Source of the DNA: Psychrobacter glacincola
GTDB lineage: Bacteria; Pseudomonadota; Gammaproteobacteria; Pseudomonadales; Moraxellaceae
Assembly: GCA_001411745.2 (NCBI GenBank)
Contig: LIQB01000004.1
Span: forward strand, 186,001-250,000
Length of the DNA: 64,000 bases
Direction: 5' to 3'
In this document: one piece after another, positions 53,949 through 63,498 of the stretch
Position numbering within the stretch: the stretch's first letter is position 1
How the letters are laid out: each line of letters begins with the position of its first letter
Notes under the pieces: model-generated
Told to the model about the DNA's origin: nothing
The model's input: the letters and a program-made list of their open reading frames with translations, nothing else
Databases searched by the model: none
Translations under genes and position numbers: made by a program

Positions 53949-54464
53949 CTAACTGTCTAAATCGACCAATTGATGCGCAATTTTATCTAAGTCGGGCACC
54001 AAATAAGCCTTATCATCAATCATAACCGTTTGGAAAAGATAGGATAGCATAACGTTTTCATCAAAAGGTAGAGCTGTTTTGTCGCTGTCTATATTATAGG
54101 CATGCTTAGGGCTGTTAAATTGCTCAGGAACGTCAATATCTTTGACCTCAGAAATACGCACTTGTCGGTGGTGCAGCTCGCCTGCCGTTTGTAAAGCTAA
54201 GCGATGATCGGTAGTATTGCCCTCTAATACAATCATGGTATCTGGCATTTGATCCTGTGGTAGCAGGTGACATACCACTACCTTTTGCTGCTGCCATTCA
54301 TAGGTTGTCGTGCGCTCATTATAATCATCCACACTCAAAATTAGGCTGCTTGGAATAAGCCAGTCAGGTTGGTCAAATGCTGGCACAATAGTGACATCAA
54401 GCATACCGTTATTCGTGGTCAGTAAACTCACTGCCTCAAACGAATGTTTTAAAATTTGTTTCAT
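53949..54464 (-). CDS. chpC: ChpC-like CheW-domain protein
   Basis: 171 residues, close to P. aeruginosa ChpC (168). It reads as a CheW-like fold: SSLILSVDDYNERTTTYEWQQQKVVVCHLLP, LALQTAGELHHRQVRISEVKDIDVP and a closing IDDKAYLVPDLDKIAHQL. Proposed adaptor that links chemoreceptors to ChpA. It lies 17 bases after chpB and is the last gene of the Pil-Chp cluster. The sequence is divergent, so position carries much of the call. Confidence 0.78.
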   Translation of the reverse strand: MKQILKHSFEAVSLLTTNNGMLDVTIVPAFDQPDWLIPSSLILSVDDYNERTTTYEWQQQKVVVCHLLPQDQMPDTMIVLEGNTTDHRLALQTAGELHHRQVRISEVKDIDVPEQFNSPKHAYNIDSDKTALPFDENVMLSYLFQTVMIDDKAYLVPDLDKIAHQLVDLDS

Positions 54465-54481
54465 ACATCGCTCACAATCAG

Positions 54482-55486
54482 TTAATGCAAAGAGGCTACT
54501 ACTAATCTTTCATCAATATAGTCTGTTAGTTTTTGTGCTAAATCGGCTGGACTGCCCATAAACCCACAATACCCTGAATCAATAATCGCCTGAGGTTGAC
54601 TTGGGCAAGCGCTTAAGCTGGGATCTTGTACCCACAATTGACTGTTGTTTTCTTGAATGAGATCCAGATACTGCGAACCATCATTACCCATGCCGGAAAA
54701 TATAATATTGATAAGCTCGCTACCATAAACGTCGCTGGTGTTTTTGAGAATCTGACCAATCGCGGGCTTATACTCACCCTCCCAAGCTTGCTCTAGCAAT
54801 ATGACTCGACCGGTAGAGTCACAAACAATCTGTTTATCAATAGGAGCTATAAGACACTGGCCTGCTCTTAAACGCTGCGAAGAAGTAATTACCTGACAAT
54901 GCCAGTCATTATGGCGATTCAGGATGCGTGGCAGTGTGCCAATCATCGTTTTATTAAAATGGTGCGCCAGCAAAATACACACCGGTAGCGTCGCCGACAA
55001 GTTATCCAAAAATTCTTTTATAGCACTCGGCCCGCCCATAGAAGCACCCAAAAATACTACGTAGCGCCAGTCTGCATCAGCATTATCAGGTTTGTGCACG
55101 GGTGCATCTATTAAAACGGGTAATGCCAGCATATGTGCCAGCTTACGCTTTAATTTGCGCTGCCATTTGGCATATTGCGGCGCTTCATTTAGGTAAGGTG
55201 CTTGACTAAAACCCACCAACACTGCAGCAGGTTTAGATGCCGTAGTCGCGGCTACCACACTGTCGTCGTAATCACTATCTATTAGCCAGATGTCAATCGA
55301 GGTATCAGAGCGCCCCTGTTTTTCTTGCAGTTGCGCCCGTGACATACAGCCAACAAGGCTAAAACCGCAACTGCGTACAGTATCTGAAAAAGCCATACGC
55401 TGATGATGGTCTTCTGCCACTACCATCACCTTAATATCGTCCTTGTTTTTTCCTCTTAGCGCCAAGACACGTGCATTATCCTTCAT
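54482..55486 (-). CDS. chpB: Chemotaxis methylesterase ChpB (CheB-type)
   Basis: 334 residues. An N-terminal receiver-like domain (about 18-110) with VMVVAEDHHQRMAF and WLIDSDYDD in place of the usual Asp pocket, then the CheB methylesterase domain with catalytic Ser in FLGASMGGPSA, His in LLAHHFNKTM and Asp in FSGMGNDGS. Removes methyl groups from PilJ. Its start overlaps the chpA end by 11 bases. The receiver lacks a standard conserved Lys region, so phosphorylation control is uncertain. Confidence 0.9.
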   Translation of the reverse strand: MKDNARVLALRGKNKDDIKVMVVAEDHHQRMAFSDTVRSCGFSLVGCMSRAQLQEKQGRSDTSIDIWLIDSDYDDSVVAATTASKPAAVLVGFSQAPYLNEAPQYAKWQRKLKRKLAHMLALPVLIDAPVHKPDNADADWRYVVFLGASMGGPSAIKEFLDNLSATLPVCILLAHHFNKTMIGTLPRILNRHNDWHCQVITSSQRLRAGQCLIAPIDKQIVCDSTGRVILLEQAWEGEYKPAIGQILKNTSDVYGSELINIIFSGMGNDGSQYLDLIQENNSQLWVQDPSLSACPSQPQAIIDSGYCGFMGSPADLAQKLTDYIDERLVVASLH

Positions 55487-58400
55487 AGGTTAAGCTGACC
55501 TTTTGACCCAGTATGTGCTGGATTTTATTAAGTAGCTCTTGTTCTTGGAATGGCTTACCCATGTAATCATTCACACCAATCTCCAGTGCACGCTCACGAT
55601 GCTTTTCACCTGTACGTGATGTGATCATGATGATTGGGATATGTTGTAAGCGCTTGCTGTGTCTCACTTGAGTAGCCACCTCGAAACCATCCATGCGTGG
55701 CATCTCAATGTCGAGTAATATCATGTCTGGTATCATGTCTTGTAATATCTCAATTGCATCGATACCATCTTTTGCCACGGCCACAGTAAACCCTTGGCGT
55801 TCTAAGAAACGTGACGTCACTTTACGTACGGTAACAGAGTCATCCACCACTAAAATAGTAGACTTAAACTCTAAACGACTCCGTTTAGCATCAGCAGATT
55901 GCGAGATATTTTTGACCAACTGCGCATTACGCATCAAAGCAATCAGGTCTAAGATAAGCATTACTGAACCATCGCCCATGATAGTCGCTGCTGAAATACC
56001 TGGTAGATTCGATAACTGTTGTCCTAGAGGTTTGACCACGACTTCGATACGTGACCCTGCAATCTGATCAACCTGCAATGCAATATTCTGTCCGCTACGA
56101 TTCTTAATGATAATGAGTGGCAAACTGGTATTGGTATTAACGACCAGCTCATTCAGCTCATTGCCTGACAAAATCTCATTTAAATAACGCACTCGATAAT
56201 CAACATCTTCAAAGTTCAACGTTGCATCGCCTGACTGATAATAGTCATAAAGCTTTTCTGGATTAATCCGTACCACACGCTCAATCTGTACCAAAGGTAT
56301 CGCATAATAGCGATCCGCGGCACGCACAACCAATGCATCAGATACCGCAACCGTCAGTGGTAAGCGCATCGTAAAGCGTGAGCCTTTACCCAGTTCTGAG
56401 ACAACCGATACAGCACCACCTAATTGACGAATCTCGCTGATGACCACGTCCATACCCACGCCACGTCCAGAAATCTGCGTTACTTGCTTACTGGTACTCA
56501 ATCCAGCATGGAAAATATACTGCATGATATCAAGATCAGTTAGGCTATTATCATTTGCATCAATCAAGCCTTGCGAAATGGCTTTGTTACGAACGGCTTC
56601 TACATCGATGCCGCGACCGTCATCTATTAACTGAATGACAATCTCACTACCTTCTCGATTTACCTCAAGAGTAATACGTCCACTACGCTCTTTACCTGCT
56701 TTTAAACGCGTTGAGGTATTTTCGATGCCATGATCGACGGCGTTACGGAGCATATGTTCAAGCGGTGAAGTGATGCGCTCTAGAATGGTTCTATCCATCT
56801 CATCATCGGCATTGATGATCGTTAATTCAACAGACTTATTCAGCTCATTGGCAGTTTGTCGTACGATACGCTCAAGACGTGGCGTTAAGCGCGTAAACGG
56901 CACCATACGTGAATTCATAAGCCCATCTTGTAACTCGGTCTGTGTACGAGACAGCTGTAATAAAAGGCTTTCACTGTCTCGTGTTTTTTCTAATAAAGTA
57001 TGATTAATATCAATCAAATCTGAGGCTGACTCTGTCAAAGATTTGGATAACTGATTTAAAGAAGAATATTGATCCATCTCTAGAGGGTCAAATCCTTCGT
57101 GATTAATCAGCTCATCGTCTATCTGCGACAAGATCTGCGCCTCAAGCTCGATTTCCATTCGGCGTAACTGATCAGCCAAGCGCTGTACCGTAATACCCAT
57201 ATCTTCGATACTATTGGTCAAGCTACTCATGCCCATATCGATACGAGCACGGTTGATGGCTGACTCACCAGATAGGTTAATCATATGCTCGATCAAACCA
57301 CCTGAGATACGAATCATCTCATTATTATTGGCACTCTGATCTTCCTCACCCGTACTGCTGAGCATAGAAGGCATCTCACTAATATCTTTTGCCAGATACT
57401 GTGAGTCTTGCTGTTCTCTAGCAATAAAGAGCGCTTCATGCTGCGATTGTAGGGATTCTTTAGGAATTTGCTTTAGGCTGTCAGGATTTTTACTAAATTG
57501 CTGCAATGCCTCAATCAATAGTGCAGGCGTCGGTGGATTGACATGTTGTCTAAGGATAGAGATCGCATCAGCAAGCCAGTCATGACTAGCAACCAGCAAC
57601 TCCAATACTTTTTTGGTAGCAGGACGACGATTATCTACAAAATCTGTATAAACCGATTCCATTTCATGTGCCAAATCAGCGATACCAGCTGCGGTGACCA
57701 TTCGTGCGCCGCCTTTGATGGTATGCAAATCACGCTGCAATGCCTGTAATGCTGTCGTATTATTGGTATCTTTTAAGAACAGTTGCAGATACTTATTACG
57801 ATTGGTGAGCTCCTCAGCTTCTTCTAAAAACACCGACAATATATCAGGATCTGGCAAACCATTCGCCCATGACTGTTTAATCATCATGTCTAGGCTCAAG
57901 GTATCCGATACGTCAGCGCTGAGGTGAGCGTTGTTAGTCACCCTATTTTGTGCTTCAGGTTCGAAGTGGGTTTTTGGTATAGGTATGATTAGCTCTACCG
58001 TTTCTGGCAAGGCTTGGGCTTTTACAAACTGTTGTAGTTGCTCAATCAGCGCTGAGGCAAAAAATGATTTTTTATGATTTACGATATGCAGTACTTGCAA
58101 CGACATTGTGTCTTGCACTATTTGCATTATTTCAAGCCATTGTGCTGTCGGTATTCTTCTATTCTCTACAAATGCTTCATAGACACTTTCAGCTTCATGG
58201 GTCAGATCACCAATACTACGAATACCTGCCATTCGCGCACCACCTTTGATAGTGTGCAGATGGCGCTGTAAAACTTTTAACGCATTAATATTGCTGATAT
58301 CAGCACGCCACTTATTAAAACTCTCATCCAGCGCGGCATCGAGCTCTTGAGCTTCTTCTAAAAATATCTCTAATAGCTCAGCATCAGTATCAATAGATTC

Positions 58401-61400
58401 AAGCTGTAGCTCAGGTGCTGCAACGGCTCTCACAACAAAGATACCCTCATTACCATTGCTATCATCGTCTTGGTAAATACGTTGTAGATCTTCAATAACT
58501 TGTTGGTCAATCTTCAATGACGTGCTACCAGCCAATGCATCGAACAAACCAACCAATTGAGCATGACCAGCGTGTAAAACCGCTTGGGTATCGATCTTTC
58601 TTGCCGTATCAATATTATCTTTCAAATAGGCATAAGCGTGACCCAACTCATTGAGAATAGAGGTGAATTTTGGAAACGCTTCTGCTTTATTGGCTAAGTA
58701 AGCTATTTGAGATATTTGCTGCGATATATAGCCCTGAACATGTGCTGTCTCAGAGTGATTAAGTGCGTCATCTAATTCCCACTCAGCATCCAATAGTTCA
58801 TCAATATTATTGTCTAACAACTGCTCTATCGTTGGTTTGTTATCAGCCGTGACCTTATCATCGCTAATGACGTATTGATCACCAAGCATGGCTTGCAATG
58901 AGGCTATGTCTTGCTGACTTTGCGCATCTTCGATCGATATATTTTGTGGCTGAACGTTTTGCTTGTAGTTGTTTAAATAACCGTCCATTAGCGTAGCAGA
59001 CTTCGCCAATGCTTCTAGATGTTGAGCATTCATGGCAGTATCTTGCTGCTGCAGTAGCTCTAAGCTATGCTCTATCGTTGCGCTAACCTCGCTGATCGCT
59101 GCTAAAGCGCTAGAACCTGAAGCCCCTCGCAAGGTATGAAACGCGCGTACAATCTCATCCGTCACTTCAATATAAGACTGATCTTGATGCTCATCAACGA
59201 ATTGGTCAATATCTTGCAACAGTCCTTCTGCTTCGTCGATAAAAATCTCACAAAACATTTTTTCTTCTTCGCTTTGCGGTGCTAAATAAATAGGCGCTTC
59301 TGCTATCATTTCATTGACAGAATTAATCGTCTGCAGCGTGGTATCTATCGCTGTATTAAGATTATCTTGGGTCGGGCTATGCTCATCAATAGCAGACGAT
59401 AGTACTGACGCTTGGATGGTCTCATCCTCAGAACTATTTGATGCTTGCTCATACAAGGCAGAATAGCTAAATTCGTCCCCTTGCTGTTTGCTGTAGGCAT
59501 TGGCGCATGCGATCCATAAAGGCACCATCACCGGATAGTTTTGGCTGTCATTTTCAAATACTGTTAGCATCGCAGGATAGGCAGCTAGCACATCAGCAAT
59601 AAGCTGACGCATATCTGCTGAGACAGTCACACTATGATCCAAAATGCGATTAAGCATATTTTCTATAGCCCAAGCCAGCTCAGCCGTATAATTTGCACCG
59701 ACCATACGACCGGAACCTTTTAAGGTATGGAACCCTCGACGAATATCCACCAATCCGCTTAAGTCAGCTGGCAATAATCGCCAATCTTCATATAAAGGTA
59801 CAATCTCAGCCAATACTTCATCAGCTTCTTCTAAAAATATCTCTTTAATATCAGGATCGGCATCATGAGCATCTGCCGCTAGCTGCTCGGTTTCTTGCAT
59901 AAAGGGTTCGAGTATCGCTGGAATATCAATAGCAGATAAGGAAGCAACAGCAGTGCTCTTTGTACTATCAGCAGTTGTCTCGTTTGACTCATTGCTCATG
60001 TCGAGAGCAGTTAGCAGTTCAGCAGCATCATCGAATGGAGGCGATAGTTCTAATGCTGAGTCTGAATCAGCAGTGACAGCATCTAATATGGTCAGCCCAG
60101 CATTGATAGGTTGCTGTGTCATGAGATTATGGCTTTGTAGAATAGTAATAGCAGGATCAAAGCTTGGAGATTGTTGCGCTTCAAAATCTATCACTAGTGA
60201 TGGTAGACGCTTTGCCGTATCCATCACCAGATTTACGACGTCATCTGTGACAGGCAGCGTTTTATCTAACAGACGATTGAGCAGATTTTCGATTGACCAT
60301 GCCATCTCGCTGATGCTAAAAGCCCCAACCATACGTCCTGAGCCTTTTAAGGTATGGAACCCTCTACGCACTTCAGTGAGTGGGGTTAAATCCTTTGAGT
60401 CTTGCTGCCAGATAGGTAAAAAGTCTTCTAAATCAGCAATGACTTCCGTCACCTCTTCGATAAAGATGTCACGAATCTCTGCGTCCATCTCAAAATTATC
60501 AGGCTTAACTTGCTCACGAGCACGCGTTAATGCTTCACTCTCCGTACTATCACCACCAGCCGTATCTTGCCCTACCACACGCTCATTATCTACATCAGTC
60601 AAAGCTTGGTTAGCAACATCATTTTGACTATTAGCAGGAGTAATCTCGCCACTATCATCGTAACGCAATACGTTGGTCGCTACGGATCTTTGGGTAAGGA
60701 AAGTGTCTTTAATGGTTTCTGGCGATGCAATATAATGAGTAAGAAGTTGGGCGGCAGTCGCAGTATACTCATTTGCCCGCATTAATAGCTGCTGGTCAAA
60801 AACCTGCTGCGCAAGGTAGTCAAGCAACAATTCAATAGACGTTAGCCCTTCAGCCAATGCCTGAGTCACATCCCAACTGAGTACGTCAATCTCATGAATG
60901 GTCAATTGTGTAAATATGCTTGCCATATCATTCATGGTTTGACGAATTGATGGCAATCCCATGTCGGCAAAAGCATCACCAATATCGGTAAAATCAGCAG
61001 CAATGGGCAGTAAGTCAATGTCTTGACGCTGTACATATTCATGGAAGCTTTGTTTGACATCTTCTACCGCGATGCGCAGCTCACGTAAACTTCCACCAAC
61101 AGAAGCTGTCGCAGGACTTTCTTCCGACTGCGTTTCAATACCTTCAAACGTTGCAGACAATGTCGTAAAAGAAGCAGCATCCCCTATCTTGAGAGATATC
61201 GTCTGTTCAGTATGATAGATAGCGTTATATAGCTCTTGAAGCTGACGCTCAATCTGCCATTGCTCTTGTGCAAATCCTGTTTCTGATGATAGAGCCTGCT
61301 CTATGTCTGTAGCAATTGCATGTATTTGCGACACGTAATAAGTCCAACCTCGACCTTCGAGTTGACTTTGTATTTTCTGTAAAGGAATGAGAAGCGTGTC

Positions 61401-62384
61401 TGGCTTATCCAAAGTAAAGATAAGTGTCTCAAGCTCACTGAGTATACGTGGTAAAAAACGTGATCCCGTTGACGACGTTTGCGACAAATTATTTAGAAGT
61501 GACTGAGTGCGCTTGCTACTTTGAGCAAGGCTATTTAGTTCGATATACACCCTTATGATTAAGCTTCGAATAACGCTTGATGATAACTCAGCTTGCTGAG
61601 TGCGAGACTCTATTACTTGATCCAGCTGACTTAGCAATGACGCATAATGCTCAGGTAATGGGGTATCATTATGAGCAAGGTCATTTAGCCACAGTTCCGT
61701 TAAGTACCAAAGGCGTTGCAAGTCATCATGTTGAGTGGTCTGCCATAAGTATTGGCTGACTCTTTCTAGTGTAGTCAATAAGGACGGTTGATTGGTATTG
61801 GCACCCAATAACGCTTGTACTTGCTGTCGCCAAACCAGTAATAATTGTTGATAGTGATAATCAGCTAAATGCGTCGCCGTTCTATTCGCAGGCATCATCA
61901 CTTCGATGCTATTGATACCATCGATAATATGATCATCGATAGCATGATTATTTAGATTCTTATGCTGAGTATTTGCCAAGCTGACCGAGATATCTGGCGC
62001 TACCCCCTGTTTCGATAGTGCTTGAGTAAGCTCGTCAGCAGCATTATCAATTAAAACGGTGTTGTGATTACCCATACCTGCGTATTGATTCAACTCACGC
62101 TGTAGTAAGCGATGAGAAAACTGACCAATGCGGCGGTCGTTAGCAGAAATACTATCACGACTGCTAACGTCTGCCAGCAAGCTCAGTTTATTGGCAAGAT
62201 CTGCTAATAAATTAAGGCGAATCATCGTTAGCGCGCCGCCAACCTGATGATAATGTTGCACCATCTGCTCGTAATCAGTGCTATCAGCGTCTAACTGCCA
62301 GCCATCAGATATCTGTGATAATTGCTGATTAAACAGTGGTAATAACCACTCAAGCGTCACTATGTCATTGGGCTGGTTTTTCAT
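55476..62384 (-). CDS. chpA: Pil-Chp hybrid histidine kinase ChpA
   Basis: 2302-residue CheA-type kinase of the type IV pilus chemosensory system. Five phosphotransfer (Hpt) sites can be placed by His: 677 and 886 (FHTLKGSGRM), 1083 (FHTLRGASGS), 1377 and 1554 (LHTIKGGARM). A degenerate HQVGGAL at His46 and the long N-terminal part (1-640) correspond to non-canonical domains. Then come a dimer region, the HATPase (LRNAVDHGIE near 1880, DDGRGID, SGRGVGMDVV), a CheW domain (about 2010-2150) and a receiver with Asp2225 (MILLDIEMP). P. aeruginosa ChpA (about 2470) has six Hpt plus Spt and Tpt. AGGATA precedes the ATG. Controls twitching through pilus motor response regulators. Confidence 0.95.
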   Translation of the reverse strand: MKNQPNDIVTLEWLLPLFNQQLSQISDGWQLDADSTDYEQMVQHYHQVGGALTMIRLNLLADLANKLSLLADVSSRDSISANDRRIGQFSHRLLQRELNQYAGMGNHNTVLIDNAADELTQALSKQGVAPDISVSLANTQHKNLNNHAIDDHIIDGINSIEVMMPANRTATHLADYHYQQLLLVWRQQVQALLGANTNQPSLLTTLERVSQYLWQTTQHDDLQRLWYLTELWLNDLAHNDTPLPEHYASLLSQLDQVIESRTQQAELSSSVIRSLIIRVYIELNSLAQSSKRTQSLLNNLSQTSSTGSRFLPRILSELETLIFTLDKPDTLLIPLQKIQSQLEGRGWTYYVSQIHAIATDIEQALSSETGFAQEQWQIERQLQELYNAIYHTEQTISLKIGDAASFTTLSATFEGIETQSEESPATASVGGSLRELRIAVEDVKQSFHEYVQRQDIDLLPIAADFTDIGDAFADMGLPSIRQTMNDMASIFTQLTIHEIDVLSWDVTQALAEGLTSIELLLDYLAQQVFDQQLLMRANEYTATAAQLLTHYIASPETIKDTFLTQRSVATNVLRYDDSGEITPANSQNDVANQALTDVDNERVVGQDTAGGDSTESEALTRAREQVKPDNFEMDAEIRDIFIEEVTEVIADLEDFLPIWQQDSKDLTPLTEVRRGFHTLKGSGRMVGAFSISEMAWSIENLLNRLLDKTLPVTDDVVNLVMDTAKRLPSLVIDFEAQQSPSFDPAITILQSHNLMTQQPINAGLTILDAVTADSDSALELSPPFDDAAELLTALDMSNESNETTADSTKSTAVASLSAIDIPAILEPFMQETEQLAADAHDADPDIKEIFLEEADEVLAEIVPLYEDWRLLPADLSGLVDIRRGFHTLKGSGRMVGANYTAELAWAIENMLNRILDHSVTVSADMRQLIADVLAAYPAMLTVFENDSQNYPVMVPLWIACANAYSKQQGDEFSYSALYEQASNSSEDETIQASVLSSAIDEHSPTQDNLNTAIDTTLQTINSVNEMIAEAPIYLAPQSEEEKMFCEIFIDEAEGLLQDIDQFVDEHQDQSYIEVTDEIVRAFHTLRGASGSSALAAISEVSATIEHSLELLQQQDTAMNAQHLEALAKSATLMDGYLNNYKQNVQPQNISIEDAQSQQDIASLQAMLGDQYVISDDKVTADNKPTIEQLLDNNIDELLDAEWELDDALNHSETAHVQGYISQQISQIAYLANKAEAFPKFTSILNELGHAYAYLKDNIDTARKIDTQAVLHAGHAQLVGLFDALAGSTSLKIDQQVIEDLQRIYQDDDSNGNEGIFVVRAVAAPELQLESIDTDAELLEIFLEEAQELDAALDESFNKWRADISNINALKVLQRHLHTIKGGARMAGIRSIGDLTHEAESVYEAFVENRRIPTAQWLEIMQIVQDTMSLQVLHIVNHKKSFFASALIEQLQQFVKAQALPETVELIIPIPKTHFEPEAQNRVTNNAHLSADVSDTLSLDMMIKQSWANGLPDPDILSVFLEEAEELTNRNKYLQLFLKDTNNTTALQALQRDLHTIKGGARMVTAAGIADLAHEMESVYTDFVDNRRPATKKVLELLVASHDWLADAISILRQHVNPPTPALLIEALQQFSKNPDSLKQIPKESLQSQHEALFIAREQQDSQYLAKDISEMPSMLSSTGEEDQSANNNEMIRISGGLIEHMINLSGESAINRARIDMGMSSLTNSIEDMGITVQRLADQLRRMEIELEAQILSQIDDELINHEGFDPLEMDQYSSLNQLSKSLTESASDLIDINHTLLEKTRDSESLLLQLSRTQTELQDGLMNSRMVPFTRLTPRLERIVRQTANELNKSVELTIINADDEMDRTILERITSPLEHMLRNAVDHGIENTSTRLKAGKERSGRITLEVNREGSEIVIQLIDDGRGIDVEAVRNKAISQGLIDANDNSLTDLDIMQYIFHAGLSTSKQVTQISGRGVGMDVVISEIRQLGGAVSVVSELGKGSRFTMRLPLTVAVSDALVVRAADRYYAIPLVQIERVVRINPEKLYDYYQSGDATLNFEDVDYRVRYLNEILSGNELNELVVNTNTSLPLIIIKNRSGQNIALQVDQIAGSRIEVVVKPLGQQLSNLPGISAATIMGDGSVMLILDLIALMRNAQLVKNISQSADAKRSRLEFKSTILVVDDSVTVRKVTSRFLERQGFTVAVAKDGIDAIEILQDMIPDMILLDIEMPRMDGFEVATQVRHSKRLQHIPIIMITSRTGEKHRERALEIGVNDYMGKPFQEQELLNKIQHILGQKVSLTYEG

Positions 62385-62414
62385 AGGGTTATCCTAACTT
62401 GTCTAGGCACTAAT

Positions 62415-63404
62415 CTAGACATTAATTTTTTGCCACACATTAACCTGTGGGTGCGCAATACGGCGCATATTTGAAGGACGCCAAAACAACGCCTCACCTG
62501 GAGCCAATATAATATATCCACCTAACGCACACTGCTCTGATAGCCTTGCCAAAATATCACGCTGATCAAACTTGCGAAAATATAGCAGCATATTTTGACA
62601 GATAATGACATGCTGAAGGTGCGAAGTGGGTGGTTTTTGCTCAATAATATTGTGTAAAGCGAAGCTAACATAGCGTCGTAACATTGGCGCAATCTGCCAG
62701 TCGGTCTGAGTGCCAGTCATCGCCTTTTTTGCGGTAGATACCTTATAAAAATGCGATTGACTGATATCACACTTAGCTCGCCATGGCTGAACGAACTGCT
62801 GGCACAGGTCTGGAATTAACGACTGCTGCCGCTTATCATACTGCCCTAGTCGTGCTTTTGTAATGGCTTGTTGGCTGACATCTGTACCCAATATCGTATA
62901 ATTAACCAATTGTTCAGAAGCCAAGCTCATCGCCAATGACCATGTTTCTTGTCCACTGGCACAACCAACACTCCAAATGCGAAATAAATCATTAGCATCA
63001 TTGTTGTGACCACGATCAGTACTAGTGGCAGTAAGCTGCTGGCGCTGATGCTGTAATGCACTCTTTGTGACAAAATCGATAGAAGGCATATGGCGAAAAA
63101 AACGACTTTCGTGAATCATTACTTTATCCAATAACTGCTGGCGTACTTCATCGTTTTTTGGTAGTTGACACCACAGCTTTCCAACTGTCAATCCATGTGA
63201 TAATGCCGTGTGTTCAATCGCATTTATCAACCATTGCAGCTGGACATTGGGTAGAACGAAACCAATCTCTTGTTCTATATATCTCTGCCACTGCTGCACA
63301 TCAAAACTGTCTGCCTGCAGCAAACCCTTCAACGAGGGCTTGATTGCTTTGATAGAATTGCTGTCTGGTTGAGTAAAATTATTCACGTCACCTGCTATAG
63401 TCAC
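62415..63404 (-). CDS. pilK: Chemotaxis methyltransferase PilK (CheR-type)
   Basis: 329 residues. CheR N-terminal helical domain, then the SAM-binding domain with KVMIHESRFFRHM, IWSVGCASGQETWSLAM, ILGTDVSQQAITKARLGQY and IICQNMLLYF (N-x-x-x-Y-F). Methylates the PilJ receptor using SAM. Located between pilJ and chpA, as pilK is in Pseudomonas. The start is GTG 63404 by frame, but the ribosome binding site is weak and a GTG six codons in is also possible. Confidence 0.9.
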   Translation of the reverse strand: MTIAGDVNNFTQPDSNSIKAIKPSLKGLLQADSFDVQQWQRYIEQEIGFVLPNVQLQWLINAIEHTALSHGLTVGKLWCQLPKNDEVRQQLLDKVMIHESRFFRHMPSIDFVTKSALQHQRQQLTATSTDRGHNNDANDLFRIWSVGCASGQETWSLAMSLASEQLVNYTILGTDVSQQAITKARLGQYDKRQQSLIPDLCQQFVQPWRAKCDISQSHFYKVSTAKKAMTGTQTDWQIAPMLRRYVSFALHNIIEQKPPTSHLQHVIICQNMLLYFRKFDQRDILARLSEQCALGGYIILAPGEALFWRPSNMRRIAHPQVNVWQKINV

Positions 63405-63498
63405 TGCTGCAAATCATCGTATCTGCACAGCATATTATTAACACATTAATTTAAAGACGGTCAGTGGTCTAACACCTACTTGACGTTAACACTTGTCA

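Noticed and set aside
59953..60627. 224-residue plus-strand open frame inside chpA
   Set aside because: Antisense to conserved Hpt domains of chpA; Ser-rich composition is typical of a shadow frame.
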